Shown here piece after piece: positions 46,621 through 56,600 of a DNA stretch of 64,000 nt. The notes below the pieces were generated by a model, which did not search any database, was not told the origin of the DNA, and saw only the letters and a program-made list of their open reading frames with translations. Each line of letters starts with the position of its first letter. The first letter of the stretch is position 1. Source of the stretch: Sphingobacterium phlebotomi (GTDB lineage Bacteria > Bacteroidota > Bacteroidia > Sphingobacteriales > Sphingobacteriaceae); contig NZ_VTAV01000004.1 in assembly GCF_008180195.1 (NCBI RefSeq), positions 124,001 to 188,000 on the forward strand. The letters run 5' to 3'. The position numbers and the translations under genes are program-made.

Positions 46621-46642
46621 ATAATTTTCGGGACTTTTTTTT
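46610..46642 (+). terminator. attenuator terminator upstream of pheA
   Basis: AAAAGTCCCG (46610-46619) and CGGGACTTTT (46629-46638) form a 10-bp stem with a 9-base loop, followed by a run of Ts to 46642. It lies inside the leader, 32 bases before the pheA ATG and downstream of the operon's promoter, so it must be bypassed for the operon to be expressed. Confidence 0.92.
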
Positions 46643-46673
46643 GTACAATCAGGATTGATATGATAATTAAAGA

Positions 46674-47501
46674 ATGAAAACAAGAATTGCGATACAAGGC
46701 GTTAAAGCCTCCTTTCACGAAGAAGCAGCTCATAAATATTTCGGTGACGAGGACATTGAAATTTTGGAATGCGAGTCTTTCAAAAAGACCTGTGAAATGC
46801 TTAAGCAGGGCAAAGCTGATTATGTCGTTATGGCCATAGAGAACGCTATTGCAGGTAGCATCCTGCCTAATTATAATCTGCTTCGCGACTACAAATTTCA
46901 CATCATTGGCGAAGTACATCTAAATATACAACAAAACTTGCTGGCATTACCCGGTGCAAAACTCTCCGATATAAAGTTCGTGGAATCGCACCCGATTGCT
47001 ATCCGCCAATGCGACGAGTTTCTGAGTGATTACCCGGAATGGACGGTAAAGGAAGGTATGGATACCGCCGCTTGTGCCAAAAGCATTATCGAGAATAAAC
47101 TGACCAATACCGCGGCAATCGCCAGTATTGCGGCCGCCGAATTATATGGTTTGGAAATTCTGGAAAAGAGAATTGAAACCAACAAGAAAAATGCGACACG
47201 TTTCTTGATTCTGTCAAACGAGATTATCGAACAGAAAAATGCAAACAAAGCCTCCCTATCTTTTCAAACGGGGAATGCAGTAGGCGCCCTAGCTAACGTA
47301 TTGCAGTGTTTCGCAGAGCAGAATGTGAACCTGAGCAAGATCCAATCCATGCCTGTAGTAGGTCGTCGAAATGAATATGACTTCTACGTCGATGTAGAAT
47401 GGAAAAAACAAAGTGACTACGATGCGGCTATCCGCAAAGTACTGAAGCACACCATAAATTTCACCATTATGGGGGAATATGTTAAAAACGAGAAAGTATA
47501 A
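46674..47501 (+). CDS. pheA: prephenate dehydratase with ACT domain
   Basis: 275-residue cytoplasmic enzyme turning prephenate into phenylpyruvate, the step committed to phenylalanine. Catalytic domain: IAIQGVKASFHEEAA, YVVMAIENAIAGSI, ESHPIAIRQC and the active-site KNATRFLIL near residue 178. The C-terminal ACT domain (residues about 195-270) has GNAVGALANVLQCF, close to the GALV motif, but where Phe-regulated enzymes show ESRP this protein has IQSMP. No chorismate mutase is fused; that activity lies in the next gene. It is the first gene of the operon behind the Phe/Tyr attenuator. Confidence 0.96.
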   Translation: MKTRIAIQGVKASFHEEAAHKYFGDEDIEILECESFKKTCEMLKQGKADYVVMAIENAIAGSILPNYNLLRDYKFHIIGEVHLNIQQNLLALPGAKLSDIKFVESHPIAIRQCDEFLSDYPEWTVKEGMDTAACAKSIIENKLTNTAAIASIAAAELYGLEILEKRIETNKKNATRFLILSNEIIEQKNANKASLSFQTGNAVGALANVLQCFAEQNVNLSKIQSMPVVGRRNEYDFYVDVEWKKQSDYDAAIRKVLKHTINFTIMGEYVKNEKV

Positions 47502-47532
47502 CAATAGTATTCATTAGCAAATCATTTAAATC

Positions 47533-48639
47533 ATGAAACATACATTAGACATCGTTCCTTTAAAATCTTGGATAGATACAGGCGATAAACCATTAATCAT
47601 TGCCGGACCGTGTAGTGCGGAGACAGAAGAACAAGTGGTCTCTACTGCACATTTATTGGCAAATACAGGAAAAGTAAACGTGTTACGTGCGGGTATCTGG
47701 AAACCCCGTACCCGTCCGGGTGAATTTGAAGGAATAGGTAGCATAGGCCTGGAATGGCTAAAAAGAGCAAAAAAGGAAACTGGATTATTAACGTCAACAG
47801 AAGTGGCTACCGCTAAACATGTAGAAGAAGCATTAGCCGCTGGTATAGACATCCTGTGGGTAGGCGCGCGTTCTACAGCAAATCCATTCACCGTACAAGA
47901 AATCGCCGACGCTTTACAGGGTGTTGATGTACCCGTATTCGTTAAAAATCCAGTTAACCCAGATCTTTCCTTGTGGATTGGCGCATTGGAACGTATCAAC
48001 CGTGCCGGTATAAAAAAACTAGGCGCTATCCACCGTGGATTCTCCTCTTTCGAAAAAACTGCTTTCCGAAATGAACCGATGTGGGATCTAGCGGTCCAGT
48101 TGAAATCAGCATGCCCTGAACTTCCTATCATCAACGATCCTAGTCATATCTGTGGAAACCGTGAATTAATCCCATATATTGCACAAAAGGCAATGGATAT
48201 GGATCAACAAGGTTTGATTGTGGAATCGCATATCGATCCATCGGTAGCATGGACCGACGCTAAACAACAAGTCACCCCTGCCGCTTTGGCAGACTTACTT
48301 GATCATTTATCGGTTCGCCATCCAGAATCCAACAACCCTATTTTCGATGATAAACTTGCAGAATTGCGTCAACAGATAGACAAGTTAGACGATGCGATCC
48401 TAAAACAAATAGGTGATCGTATGAAGATTGCTGAAAAAATCGGCGAGTACAAACGGGACAACAACGTAACTATTCTACAGGTTAGTCGTTGGGATGAGAT
48501 CGTCGAAAAAAGAGTTCAACTCGCGAAAGCTTTATCGCTTAGTGCAGACTTTGCAACCAAATATCTCGAATTGTTACACAACGAGTCTATTCGCAAGCAA
48601 AACGAAGTAATGAATGCAAAATCTGTGGCGGAGGCGTAA
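47533..48639 (+). CDS. bifunctional 3-deoxy-7-phosphoheptulonate synthase / chorismate mutase
   Basis: 368-residue fusion. Residues about 1-265 are a DAHP synthase of the type I-beta/KDO8P-like fold (KPLIIAGPCSAETEEQV, VLRAGIWKPRTRPGEFEGIG, HRGFSSFEKTAFRN, INDPSHICGNRELI, VESHIDPSVAWTDAKQQVTP). Residues about 280-360 are an AroQ-type chorismate mutase (LAELRQQIDKLDDAILKQI and DRMKIAEKIGEYKRDNNV). It thus makes both the first intermediate of the shikimate pathway and prephenate. This fusion order is common in Bacteroidota. aroA starts directly after the stop. Confidence 0.95.
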   Translation: MKHTLDIVPLKSWIDTGDKPLIIAGPCSAETEEQVVSTAHLLANTGKVNVLRAGIWKPRTRPGEFEGIGSIGLEWLKRAKKETGLLTSTEVATAKHVEEALAAGIDILWVGARSTANPFTVQEIADALQGVDVPVFVKNPVNPDLSLWIGALERINRAGIKKLGAIHRGFSSFEKTAFRNEPMWDLAVQLKSACPELPIINDPSHICGNRELIPYIAQKAMDMDQQGLIVESHIDPSVAWTDAKQQVTPAALADLLDHLSVRHPESNNPIFDDKLAELRQQIDKLDDAILKQIGDRMKIAEKIGEYKRDNNVTILQVSRWDEIVEKRVQLAKALSLSADFATKYLELLHNESIRKQNEVMNAKSVAEA

Positions 48640-49896
48640 ATGAGTTCGACACCACTTACACTTCGCCATCCGTCGAAAGAAATACAGGGCACGGTTCAAC
48701 TTACTGGTTCCAAATCAGAGAGCAACCGTGCTCTTATTATACAGGCGCTAAGCGGAGGAACCGTTAAAGTAGAAAATCTATCAGCTGCTGCCGATACCGT
48801 CATCATGAACAAAGCACTGGCATTAGCAAACACCTCCAGTGTGACAAGCGGAACCGTTACGGTGGATATTGGTCCTGCGGGAACAGCCATGCGTTTTCTC
48901 ACCTCTTATCTGAGTCTGGTAGAAGGTAATTTTATCCTTACCGGTACGGAACGTATGCAACAGCGTCCGATCGGCATCCTTGTAGACGCCTTAAAAACAC
49001 TAGGCGCAAATATTGACTATGAGAAAGAAAGTGGCTTTCCACCATTGATAATCAAAGGAGGAATGGCACAGGGTAAACAGAAAGTCCGTATAAAAGGAAA
49101 TGTCAGTAGCCAATATCTGTCTTCCCTCCTCCTCATAGCCGCTTCTCTAAAACAAGGGCTCGTATTAGAAATTGAAGGAGAACTAACGTCCAGACCCTAT
49201 GTCACCATGACCTTGGATATGTTGCAGGAAGCCGGAATATCCCATACATGGACAGACAATACCATTGAAATCGCCCCACAGCAATTTAAACCGACAACTA
49301 TTTATGTTGAACCAGATTGGAGTGCCGCATCCTATTGGTACGCTATGGTAGCGTTATCCGAAAAGGGAGAAATCGTGCTACCGGGTTTAAAAGCACACAG
49401 TTTACAAGGCGATATCGCCCTAGTGGACATCATGTCACACTTCGGCGTAGCTAGCTCTTTTCAAGCGGACGGACTACATATCGCTAAGGTTAACGAAGGC
49501 TCTGATAAGGTGCTCTTTGACTTCAAGGCATGTCCAGATTTGGCGCAAACGATCGTTGCAATGGCAGCGGCTATTCGTCGCGATATTTCTATAACAGGAG
49601 TAGAAACCTTGAAAATCAAGGAAACAGACCGATTAGCTGCATTGAAGAACGAGATAGAAAAGTTTGGTGCTACTGTATTGGCTGATGGAGAAATCTACCA
49701 TGTCAAAACAAACGACGTTTACACGCCAAAACAAGTCACGTTTGACACCTATGAAGATCATCGGATGGCGATGGCATTCGCACCATTGGCATTGGTTTTT
49801 GGCGAAGTTACTATTAACGACCCGGTAGTGGTGGAAAAATCTTATCCTGATTTTTGGAAACACCTGCAACAACAGGGCTTCATCGTCAAGCAATAG
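48640..49896 (+). CDS. aroA: 3-phosphoshikimate 1-carboxyvinyltransferase (EPSP synthase)
   Basis: 418-residue enzyme adding enolpyruvate to shikimate 3-phosphate. TGSKSESNRALIIQAL near residue 22 binds phosphate, IGPAGTAMRFLTSYLSL near residue 84 is the PEP-site variant of the NAGTAMR motif, and KGNVSSQYLSSLLLIAA, PDWSAASYWYAM, KETDRLAALKNEIEKFG and DTYEDHRMAMAFAPLAL follow in order. All expected blocks are present. It is translated immediately after the DAHP synthase gene with no gap. Sensitivity class to glyphosate cannot be judged reliably from these motifs. Confidence 0.96.
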   Translation: MSSTPLTLRHPSKEIQGTVQLTGSKSESNRALIIQALSGGTVKVENLSAAADTVIMNKALALANTSSVTSGTVTVDIGPAGTAMRFLTSYLSLVEGNFILTGTERMQQRPIGILVDALKTLGANIDYEKESGFPPLIIKGGMAQGKQKVRIKGNVSSQYLSSLLLIAASLKQGLVLEIEGELTSRPYVTMTLDMLQEAGISHTWTDNTIEIAPQQFKPTTIYVEPDWSAASYWYAMVALSEKGEIVLPGLKAHSLQGDIALVDIMSHFGVASSFQADGLHIAKVNEGSDKVLFDFKACPDLAQTIVAMAAAIRRDISITGVETLKIKETDRLAALKNEIEKFGATVLADGEIYHVKTNDVYTPKQVTFDTYEDHRMAMAFAPLALVFGEVTINDPVVVEKSYPDFWKHLQQQGFIVKQ

Positions 49897-49928
49897 GTAA
49901 GCATTTAAGCAAATAGAAAAATTACATT

Positions 49929-51017
49929 ATGGCAGGAAATTCATTTGGCAACCTTTTTAAGATAACAACCTTTGGCGAATCGCATGGAAAAGCAATTGGT
50001 GTTATTATCGACGGTTGCCCTCCCAATATTTCCATCGACGAAGATTTTATACAGTCGGAGTTGGATAAACGTAAACCGGGACAATCGAAAATCACGACAC
50101 AACGCAAGGAAAGCGATGTAGCCCAAATCTTATCCGGTGTTTTCGAAGGAAAATCAACGGGGACACCTATTGCAATCCTTATCCCCAACGAAGATCAACG
50201 GTCCAAGGACTATTCCCATATTGCGGATAAGTACCGTCCATCTCATGCCGATTATACTTATCAACAAAAGTACGGTATCCGGGACTATCGTGGCGGCGGA
50301 CGATCTTCCGCAAGAGAAACAGCTGCACGGGTAGCAGCGGGCGCTATCGCCAAGCTATACCTCAAGAGTCAAGGTATTGAAATTTTTGCTCATGTTTCAG
50401 CTGTCGGTACATTGGAAGCTCCGAATTTAGATACAACTAATTTGTCGGCGCTACTTGACATACGAGAAGCCAACATTGCTCGCTGCGCGGATCCTGCAAC
50501 AGCAAATGAAATGATTGCCCTTATTGATTCGATAAGAAAAGCAGGAGACACCATCGGCGGAAAAATATCGACGGTAGTACGCGGTGTACCCGTTGGACTT
50601 GGCGAACCCGTATTCGATAAATTACATGCTGATTTAGGAAAGGCCATGTTAAGCATTAATGCTGTTCATGGATTTGAGTATGGTTCCGGATTTAGCGGTT
50701 CGGAGATGCGAGGTTCCGAACACAACGACATTTTCGTGAAAGCAGAAGAGCAGGTACGCACCCGTACTAATTTTTCCGGCGGTATCCAAGGTGGCATTTC
50801 CAATGGTATGGATATTATGTTTCGTACAGCTTTCAAACCGGTTGCTACGATTATGCGTGATCAGGAAACATTGAATGAAGCTGGCGATAGCACGACCATA
50901 TCGGGCAAAGGACGCCACGACCCTTGCGTTGTTTCGCGCGCCGTCATCATCGTTGAAGCCATGACAGCATTGGTATTAGCCGATCACCTGCTACGATTTA
51001 AGGCGTATAAAGATTAA
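49929..51017 (+). CDS. aroC: chorismate synthase
   Basis: 362-residue FMN-dependent enzyme that forms chorismate from EPSP, the last common step. [18 protein letters not shown] near residue 14, [58 protein letters not shown] (in pieces, near residue 100) and [21 protein letters not shown] near the end are the standard signatures. Start [10 protein letters not shown] is typical. Last gene of the operon; 32 bases separate it from aroA. A 9-bp inverted repeat follows the stop. Confidence 0.97.
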   Translation: MAGNSFGNLFKITTFGESHGKAIGVIIDGCPPNISIDEDFIQSELDKRKPGQSKITTQRKESDVAQILSGVFEGKSTGTPIAILIPNEDQRSKDYSHIADKYRPSHADYTYQQKYGIRDYRGGGRSSARETAARVAAGAIAKLYLKSQGIEIFAHVSAVGTLEAPNLDTTNLSALLDIREANIARCADPATANEMIALIDSIRKAGDTIGGKISTVVRGVPVGLGEPVFDKLHADLGKAMLSINAVHGFEYGSGFSGSEMRGSEHNDIFVKAEEQVRTRTNFSGGIQGGISNGMDIMFRTAFKPVATIMRDQETLNEAGDSTTISGKGRHDPCVVSRAVIIVEAMTALVLADHLLRFKAYKD

Positions 51018-51020
51018 TTG

Positions 51021-51045
51021 TAGAGACGCATTACCGGCGTCTCTA
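51021..51045 (+). repeat. inverted repeat after aroC (REP-like or weak terminator)
   Basis: TAGAGACGC (51021-51029) pairs perfectly with GCGTCTCTA (51037-51045). No T-run follows, so it is a poor intrinsic terminator. The sequence resembles short GAGACGC palindromic repeats that I recall as recurring in some bacterial genomes; copy number here cannot be tested. Confidence 0.5.
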
Positions 51046-51055
51046 TATACTAAAA

Positions 51056-53473
51056 TTAAAATAATCTTGGAAAAGCGCTTTCGTTATATTCGCTCATCAT
51101 TTCGTACGCCAGTTCTACCACGTCATCTACAGACGGTTTTGTAAAATAATCGCCATCAGATCCATATGGCGGACGGTTAGGTTTGGCAGTAAGCGTTCTA
51201 GGTTGTCCGTCTAATAGATAATAGCCATTTTGTCCTTCCAATATCTCCTGTAAAATAAACGCCGCCGCGCCGCCCGGCATATCTTCGTCTACCACCAATA
51301 ATTTATTTGTTTTTTCCAACGATTGATGACAAATTTCCGTGCGGTCAAAAGGTTGTAAACATTGTGCATCGATAATCTCTAAAGAAATTCCCAGTTTTTC
51401 CAATTCAATGGCAGCTTCCTGCACGACACGTAACGTCGCGCCGTAAGACACGACCGTAATATCCCGCCCTTCCCGTATCCGTTCTGCCACGCCAATGGGG
51501 ACCATAAACTCCCCTACGTTACTCGGCATCTTTTCCTTTAACCGGTAGCCATTCAGACATTCTATTACCAAAGCCGGTTCATCAGAACGCAAAAGCGTAT
51601 TATACATACCGGCTGCCTGTGTCATATTGCGCGGCACACAAATATGCAAACCACGAAGTCCACCTAACAAGACGGTCATGGGTGATCCTGAATGCCAGAT
51701 CCCCTCCAATCGGTGCCCTCGGGTACGAATAATAACTGGCGCTTTCTGCGTTCCTTTTGTACGGTAGCTCAAACAAGCCAAATCATCACTCAGCACCGGC
51801 ATCGCATAAATCAAGTAGTCCAGGTACTGGATTTCAGCAATAGGCCGCAATCCACGTAATGCCAAACCAATACCTTTCCCGATAATCGCAGATTCGCGTA
51901 TACCGGTATCAAAGATCCGTAATTCGCCAAACTGTTCTTGCAACCCGGCAAAACCTTGATTAACATCTCCTATCTTCCCAACATCTTCCCCAAACGCCAC
52001 AATACGTTCATCACGTCTAAAATTAGTTTCAAAACAAGCGTTCAATACCTCCCTACCGTCCACAATAGAAACGTCCTGTTCATAATGTGCAGCTATACCA
52101 TCTTTTTTTAATGGAGAGTCAAGTGTATCGGAAAAGAGCTTATCGTTATAACGGTCAAAATTTTGCTCCTGTTTTTCGGCATACCAAGTCATCAGCGCAT
52201 CCTTTTCGGGCGAATCTATTCCCCTCAAATCGCGAATCGCTCTCCTTACATTGCTGTAAATCTCTTTCAACGACGGTTCCGCCAACGATTGCAATGTCAT
52301 TAGGGGTACATCCACCAACGGATTTCCAATAGCAGACAATAGCGCTATCGCTTCATCTAAATCAACCTGAAGCGTTTTGTGGTAGTCGGCCCATGCACGA
52401 CGTTGTTCTTTACGGACAAAATCTTTGGCTTCTTTTTCCAGATCTTTTAGTTCCTCTTCCTGTGCAATACCCGATTGCAACAACCAATCCCGCATCTTCA
52501 GATTACAATCGAATGTATCTTCCCATTCTAATCGTTCAGCAGATTTATAGCGTTCATGCGATCCCGATGTGGAATGACCTTGTGGCTGTGTCAATTCAGT
52601 GACATGGACAATACATGGCACATGCTCCTCCCGCGCATAGCGAGCTGCCTGTTCATAAACTTCGCATAACGCCGGATAGTCCCAGCCACGTACTTTAAAT
52701 ATTTCGATACCGTTGCTATCGTTTTCACGTTGAAAACCTTTTAGCACTTCCGAGATATCGGCTTTCGTTGTCTGTACCTCATTCGGAACCGATATCCCAT
52801 AGCCGTCATCCCAAACAGAAATTACAACCGGGATTTGCTTCACTGCCGCGGCATTGAGGGTTTCCCAAAATACACCCTCTGATGTGGAAGCATTCCCTAT
52901 GGTACAAAAAACAACTTCTCTTCCTTGACGCGAAAAGTAGGTCAGATAATCCAGGTTTCGATTTTCCTTATATAATTTAGATGCTAAACCTAGCCCCATT
53001 ATACGTGCCATCTGTCCGCCTGTTGTCGAAATATCGGAAGCGGAGTTTTTCTGTTCTGTCTGGTTTAACCAATTCCCTTCCTTATCAAGCAGTTGTGTAG
53101 AAAAATGACAGTTCATTTGCCGTCCGCCGGAGGATATATCAGCTTCCAGATCAGGATTGGCATATAGTTGTGAAAAGAAATGATAAATACTAGATATACC
53201 CAAAGCAAAGGCAAATGTTTGATCCCGGTAATATCCAGAGCGCCAGTCGCCGGGTTGGAATACTTTAGCCAACGCAATTTGCGCGATCTCTTTACCATCA
53301 CCAAATACCCCGAATTTTGCCTTTCCAGTTAATACCTCCTTGCGACCCGACAGGCTTGCAATCCGGCTTTCAACCGCTAATTTATAATCTTTTAAAATGA
53401 TTTCACGAAAATCGTCAAAACTGATTTTTGGCGTTTCAAAATCACTGTTTATATTCATGGTGATATTAGACAT
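51056..53473 (-). CDS. 2-oxoacid dehydrogenase E1 component, fused alpha and beta subunits
   Basis: 805-residue thiamine-diphosphate enzyme. The alpha part (residues about 20-460) has SSIYHFFSQLYANPD, GRQMNCHFSTQLLD and VFCTIGNASTSEGVFWETLN, with the cofactor-binding region around residue 200 and YGISVPNEVQT beyond. The beta part (from about residue 480) has EVLNACFETNFRRDERIVAFGEDVGKIGDVNQGFAGL (in pieces), FDTGIRESAIIGKGIGLALRG and RGHRLEGIWHSGSPM. The protein would decarboxylate a 2-oxo acid in a PDH- or BCKDH-like complex; the substrate is unclear and no E2 or E3 gene is adjacent. ATG 53473 was taken; ATG 53458 is a possible alternative. Confidence 0.9.
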   Translation of the reverse strand: MSNITMNINSDFETPKISFDDFREIILKDYKLAVESRIASLSGRKEVLTGKAKFGVFGDGKEIAQIALAKVFQPGDWRSGYYRDQTFAFALGISSIYHFFSQLYANPDLEADISSGGRQMNCHFSTQLLDKEGNWLNQTEQKNSASDISTTGGQMARIMGLGLASKLYKENRNLDYLTYFSRQGREVVFCTIGNASTSEGVFWETLNAAAVKQIPVVISVWDDGYGISVPNEVQTTKADISEVLKGFQRENDSNGIEIFKVRGWDYPALCEVYEQAARYAREEHVPCIVHVTELTQPQGHSTSGSHERYKSAERLEWEDTFDCNLKMRDWLLQSGIAQEEELKDLEKEAKDFVRKEQRRAWADYHKTLQVDLDEAIALLSAIGNPLVDVPLMTLQSLAEPSLKEIYSNVRRAIRDLRGIDSPEKDALMTWYAEKQEQNFDRYNDKLFSDTLDSPLKKDGIAAHYEQDVSIVDGREVLNACFETNFRRDERIVAFGEDVGKIGDVNQGFAGLQEQFGELRIFDTGIRESAIIGKGIGLALRGLRPIAEIQYLDYLIYAMPVLSDDLACLSYRTKGTQKAPVIIRTRGHRLEGIWHSGSPMTVLLGGLRGLHICVPRNMTQAAGMYNTLLRSDEPALVIECLNGYRLKEKMPSNVGEFMVPIGVAERIREGRDITVVSYGATLRVVQEAAIELEKLGISLEIIDAQCLQPFDRTEICHQSLEKTNKLLVVDEDMPGGAAAFILQEILEGQNGYYLLDGQPRTLTAKPNRPPYGSDGDYFTKPSVDDVVELAYEMMSEYNESAFPRLF

Positions 53474-53492
53474 ATTTAACCAATGGTTTCAA

Positions 53493-53500
53493 CAAAAGTA
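53493..53500 (-). promoter_or_regulatory. -7 promoter box of the E1 fusion gene
   Basis: On the minus strand TACTTTTG matches TAnnTTTG, 20 bases before the start. TTCC, not TTTG, is found 20 bases upstream. Confidence 0.35.
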
Positions 53501-53562
53501 ATAAAAATATACGTGTTATCGGAAATAGCAGTTAAGATACGCTACATTACTAAAATACTCCG

Positions 53563-53570
53563 TATATTTG
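53563..53570 (+). promoter_or_regulatory. -7 promoter box of purL
   Basis: TATATTTG matches TAnnTTTG, 39 bases before ATG 53610. This box overlaps the alternative TTG start at 53568, which therefore cannot be used by a transcript from here. Confidence 0.45.
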
Positions 53571-53609
53571 TACTTTGATTTGAAGAACGTTCAAAATACA
53601 CCATTAGTA

Positions 53610-56600
53610 ATGATTCATTTCTTTATGAACCCAAGCCGCATCGTGTATGGTGTGCAAACCCAAAACGACTTATCGGCAGAAGATATTTCCAGATTAAACT
53701 GGCTCTTCGGAAACGCGAAAAAGCTCGACGAACAGACGTTAGACAACTATTATGTCGGTCCTCGCGCTGCGATGGTAACCCCTTGGAGTACCAATGCTGT
53801 TGAAATTACGCAAAACATGGGTATTCAAGGCATTATCCGCATTGAAGAATTTCATCCGGTAGACGAAAACTTTACGAATTTCGACCCGATGATTTCGCAG
53901 AAATATACCGTGCTGACACAAGACATGTACACTATCGATATCCAGCCAGAACCTATTCTGGAAATTGACAATATTGATGCATACAATAAATCGGAAGGTT
54001 TAGCTTTGAGTCCGGAAGAAGTGTCGTACTTGAACAACCTTTCCGAGAAACTCGGACGTAAGCTGACTGACTCCGAAGTTTTCGCTTTTTCACAAGCAAA
54101 TTCTGAACACTGCCGACACAAGATATTCAATGGCACTTTTATCATTGATGGTGAAGAGCAACCCTCCTCCCTATTCAAACTGATCAGAAAAACATCCGAA
54201 ACCAATCCCAATGAAATTGTTTCGGCTTATAAAGATAACGTAGCATTTGTTAAAGGACCAACGGTTACCCAGTTTGCGCCGAAATCGGCTGATAAACCTG
54301 ACTTCTACGAAGAAAAGGCCTTTGAATCGGTGCTGTCGCTGAAAGCCGAAACGCATAATTTCCCTACGACCGTAGAACCATTTGCCGGTGCGGCTACAGG
54401 TTCGGGTGGTGAAATTCGCGACCGGTTGGCTGGCGGCCAAGGAGCTTTACCTTTGGCTGGCACCGCTGTTTATATGACTGCTTACTCGCGTCTTGAATCT
54501 GATTCTGCGCAGGGCAAACCGTGGGAAAATGGCATGAAGGAACGTGCGTGGTTATACCAAACACCGATGGACATCCTTATTAAGGCCTCCAATGGTGCTT
54601 CTGATTTCGGCAATAAATTCGGACAGCCTTTGATCGCCGGTTCTGTACTGACCTTTGAACACGAAGAAGGAGGCCGGAAATTAGGCTATGACAAAGTCAT
54701 CATGCAAGCCGGTGGTGTAGGCTATGGTAAAGCAGACCAGGCGAAAAAAAATATGCCAAAAACAGGCGATAAAATCGTTATTCTCGGAGGCGAAAACTAT
54801 CGCATCGGTATGGGGGGGGCAGCGGTGTCCTCTGCTGACACAGGCGCTTTTGGCTCGGGTATCGAACTGAATGCCATCCAACGTTCTAACCCCGAAATGC
54901 AAAAACGGGCGGCAAACGCTATCCGTGCTTTCGTAGAGTCGGACAACAACCCTATCGTTTCGATTCATGACCACGGTGCGGGTGGACACCTCAACTGTTT
55001 GTCAGAACTGGTGGAAGAAACTGGCGGATTAATCGATATGGATAAGTTGCCTGTCGGCGACCCTACCCTGTCGGCGAAGGAAATTATTGGCAATGAATCC
55101 CAAGAGCGTATGGGATTGGTCATTGCTGACAACGATATTGAAACGTTGAAAAAGGTAGCGGATCGTGAACGTGCACCAATGTATACCGTAGGTGACGTTA
55201 CGGGAGATCATCGCTTTACTTTCCAATCGAAATCAACGGGAGAGAAACCGATGGATTATGATCTGGCAGACTTCTTTGGTTCTTCACCACAAACGGTGAT
55301 GAAAGACAGCAAAATCGACCGTCAATACACGGATCTTTCTTACGATATTACAGAAGTTCCTACCTATTTAACACAGGTGCTGCAATTGGAAGCTGTCGCT
55401 TCTAAAGATTGGTTGACGAATAAAGTAGACCGTTGTGTTGGGGGACGTGTTGCTAAACAGCAATGTGCAGGCCCTTTACAGCTTCCATTGAACAATGTGG
55501 GCGTTATGGCATTGGACTACAACTCAACAGAAGGTATCGCAACCACCATCGGCCATTCACCATTAACGGCGTTAGTTGATCCTGTTGCAGGTTCTCGCAA
55601 TGCTATTGCCGAAGCCTTGTCGAACCTAGTATTCGCACCTATCAAAAATGGTTTGGCCGGTGTATCACTCTCGGCAAACTGGATGTGGCCTTGCAATAAC
55701 GAGGGTGAAGATGCCCGTTTATATGAAGCTGTGAAAGGATGCTCTGATTTTGCCATCGCTTTGGGTATCAATATTCCTACAGGGAAAGATTCGCTATCGA
55801 TGAAACAAAAATACCCAGATGGCGAAAACGTGATTGCCCCGGGAACATTGATTATCTCGGCAGCAGGAAACTGTACTGACATCAATAAGGTAATTGAGCC
55901 GGTATTGTCAAAAAATGCGGGGTCTATTTACTACATCAACCTATCGCAGGATACATTCAAACTGGGCGGTTCTTCTTTTGCACAGGTACACAATAAGATC
56001 GGCAACGAAGCACCAACTATTCAGGATGCTGATTACTTCAAAAAAGCATTCAACACCATACAGGATGCGATCGTATCTGGACAAATAGCTGCTGGGCATG
56101 ATGTAGGATCGGGCGGGCTGATTACAACTTTATTGGAGATGACGTTTGCTGACGTCAACCTAGCTGCACAATACGATCTAAGTGGTTTAAGCGAAGCGGA
56201 TACAGTTAAAACATTATTCAACGAAAATATCGCTGTCGTATTGCAAGCGAAAGATGACGCCTCTCTTGAAGCTACATTGGCTAAAGCTGGTATACAAGCC
56301 GTGAAAATCGGAAAGGTTATCAACGGAACCGCTGTATCTATCAAAAACAATGCAGACGAATTCACGTTCGACGTAGTGGAAACACGCGATATCTGGTTTA
56401 AAACATCGTTCTTGCTGGATAGTAAACAATCCAAAAATGGCATGGCGCAAGAACGCTACAACAACTATAAAAACCAACCGCTAAACTATATATTCCCATC
56501 CCAATTTGATGGTAAAAAGCCTATACGCGTAACAGACGGGACAACAAGACCAAAAGCAGCCATCATCCGGGAGAAAGGTTCAAACTCCGAAAGAGAAATG

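Noticed and set aside
53568..53609. TTG start for purL
   Set aside because: A TAnnTTTG box covers this codon, and the ATG at 53610 gives the usual MIHFF start.
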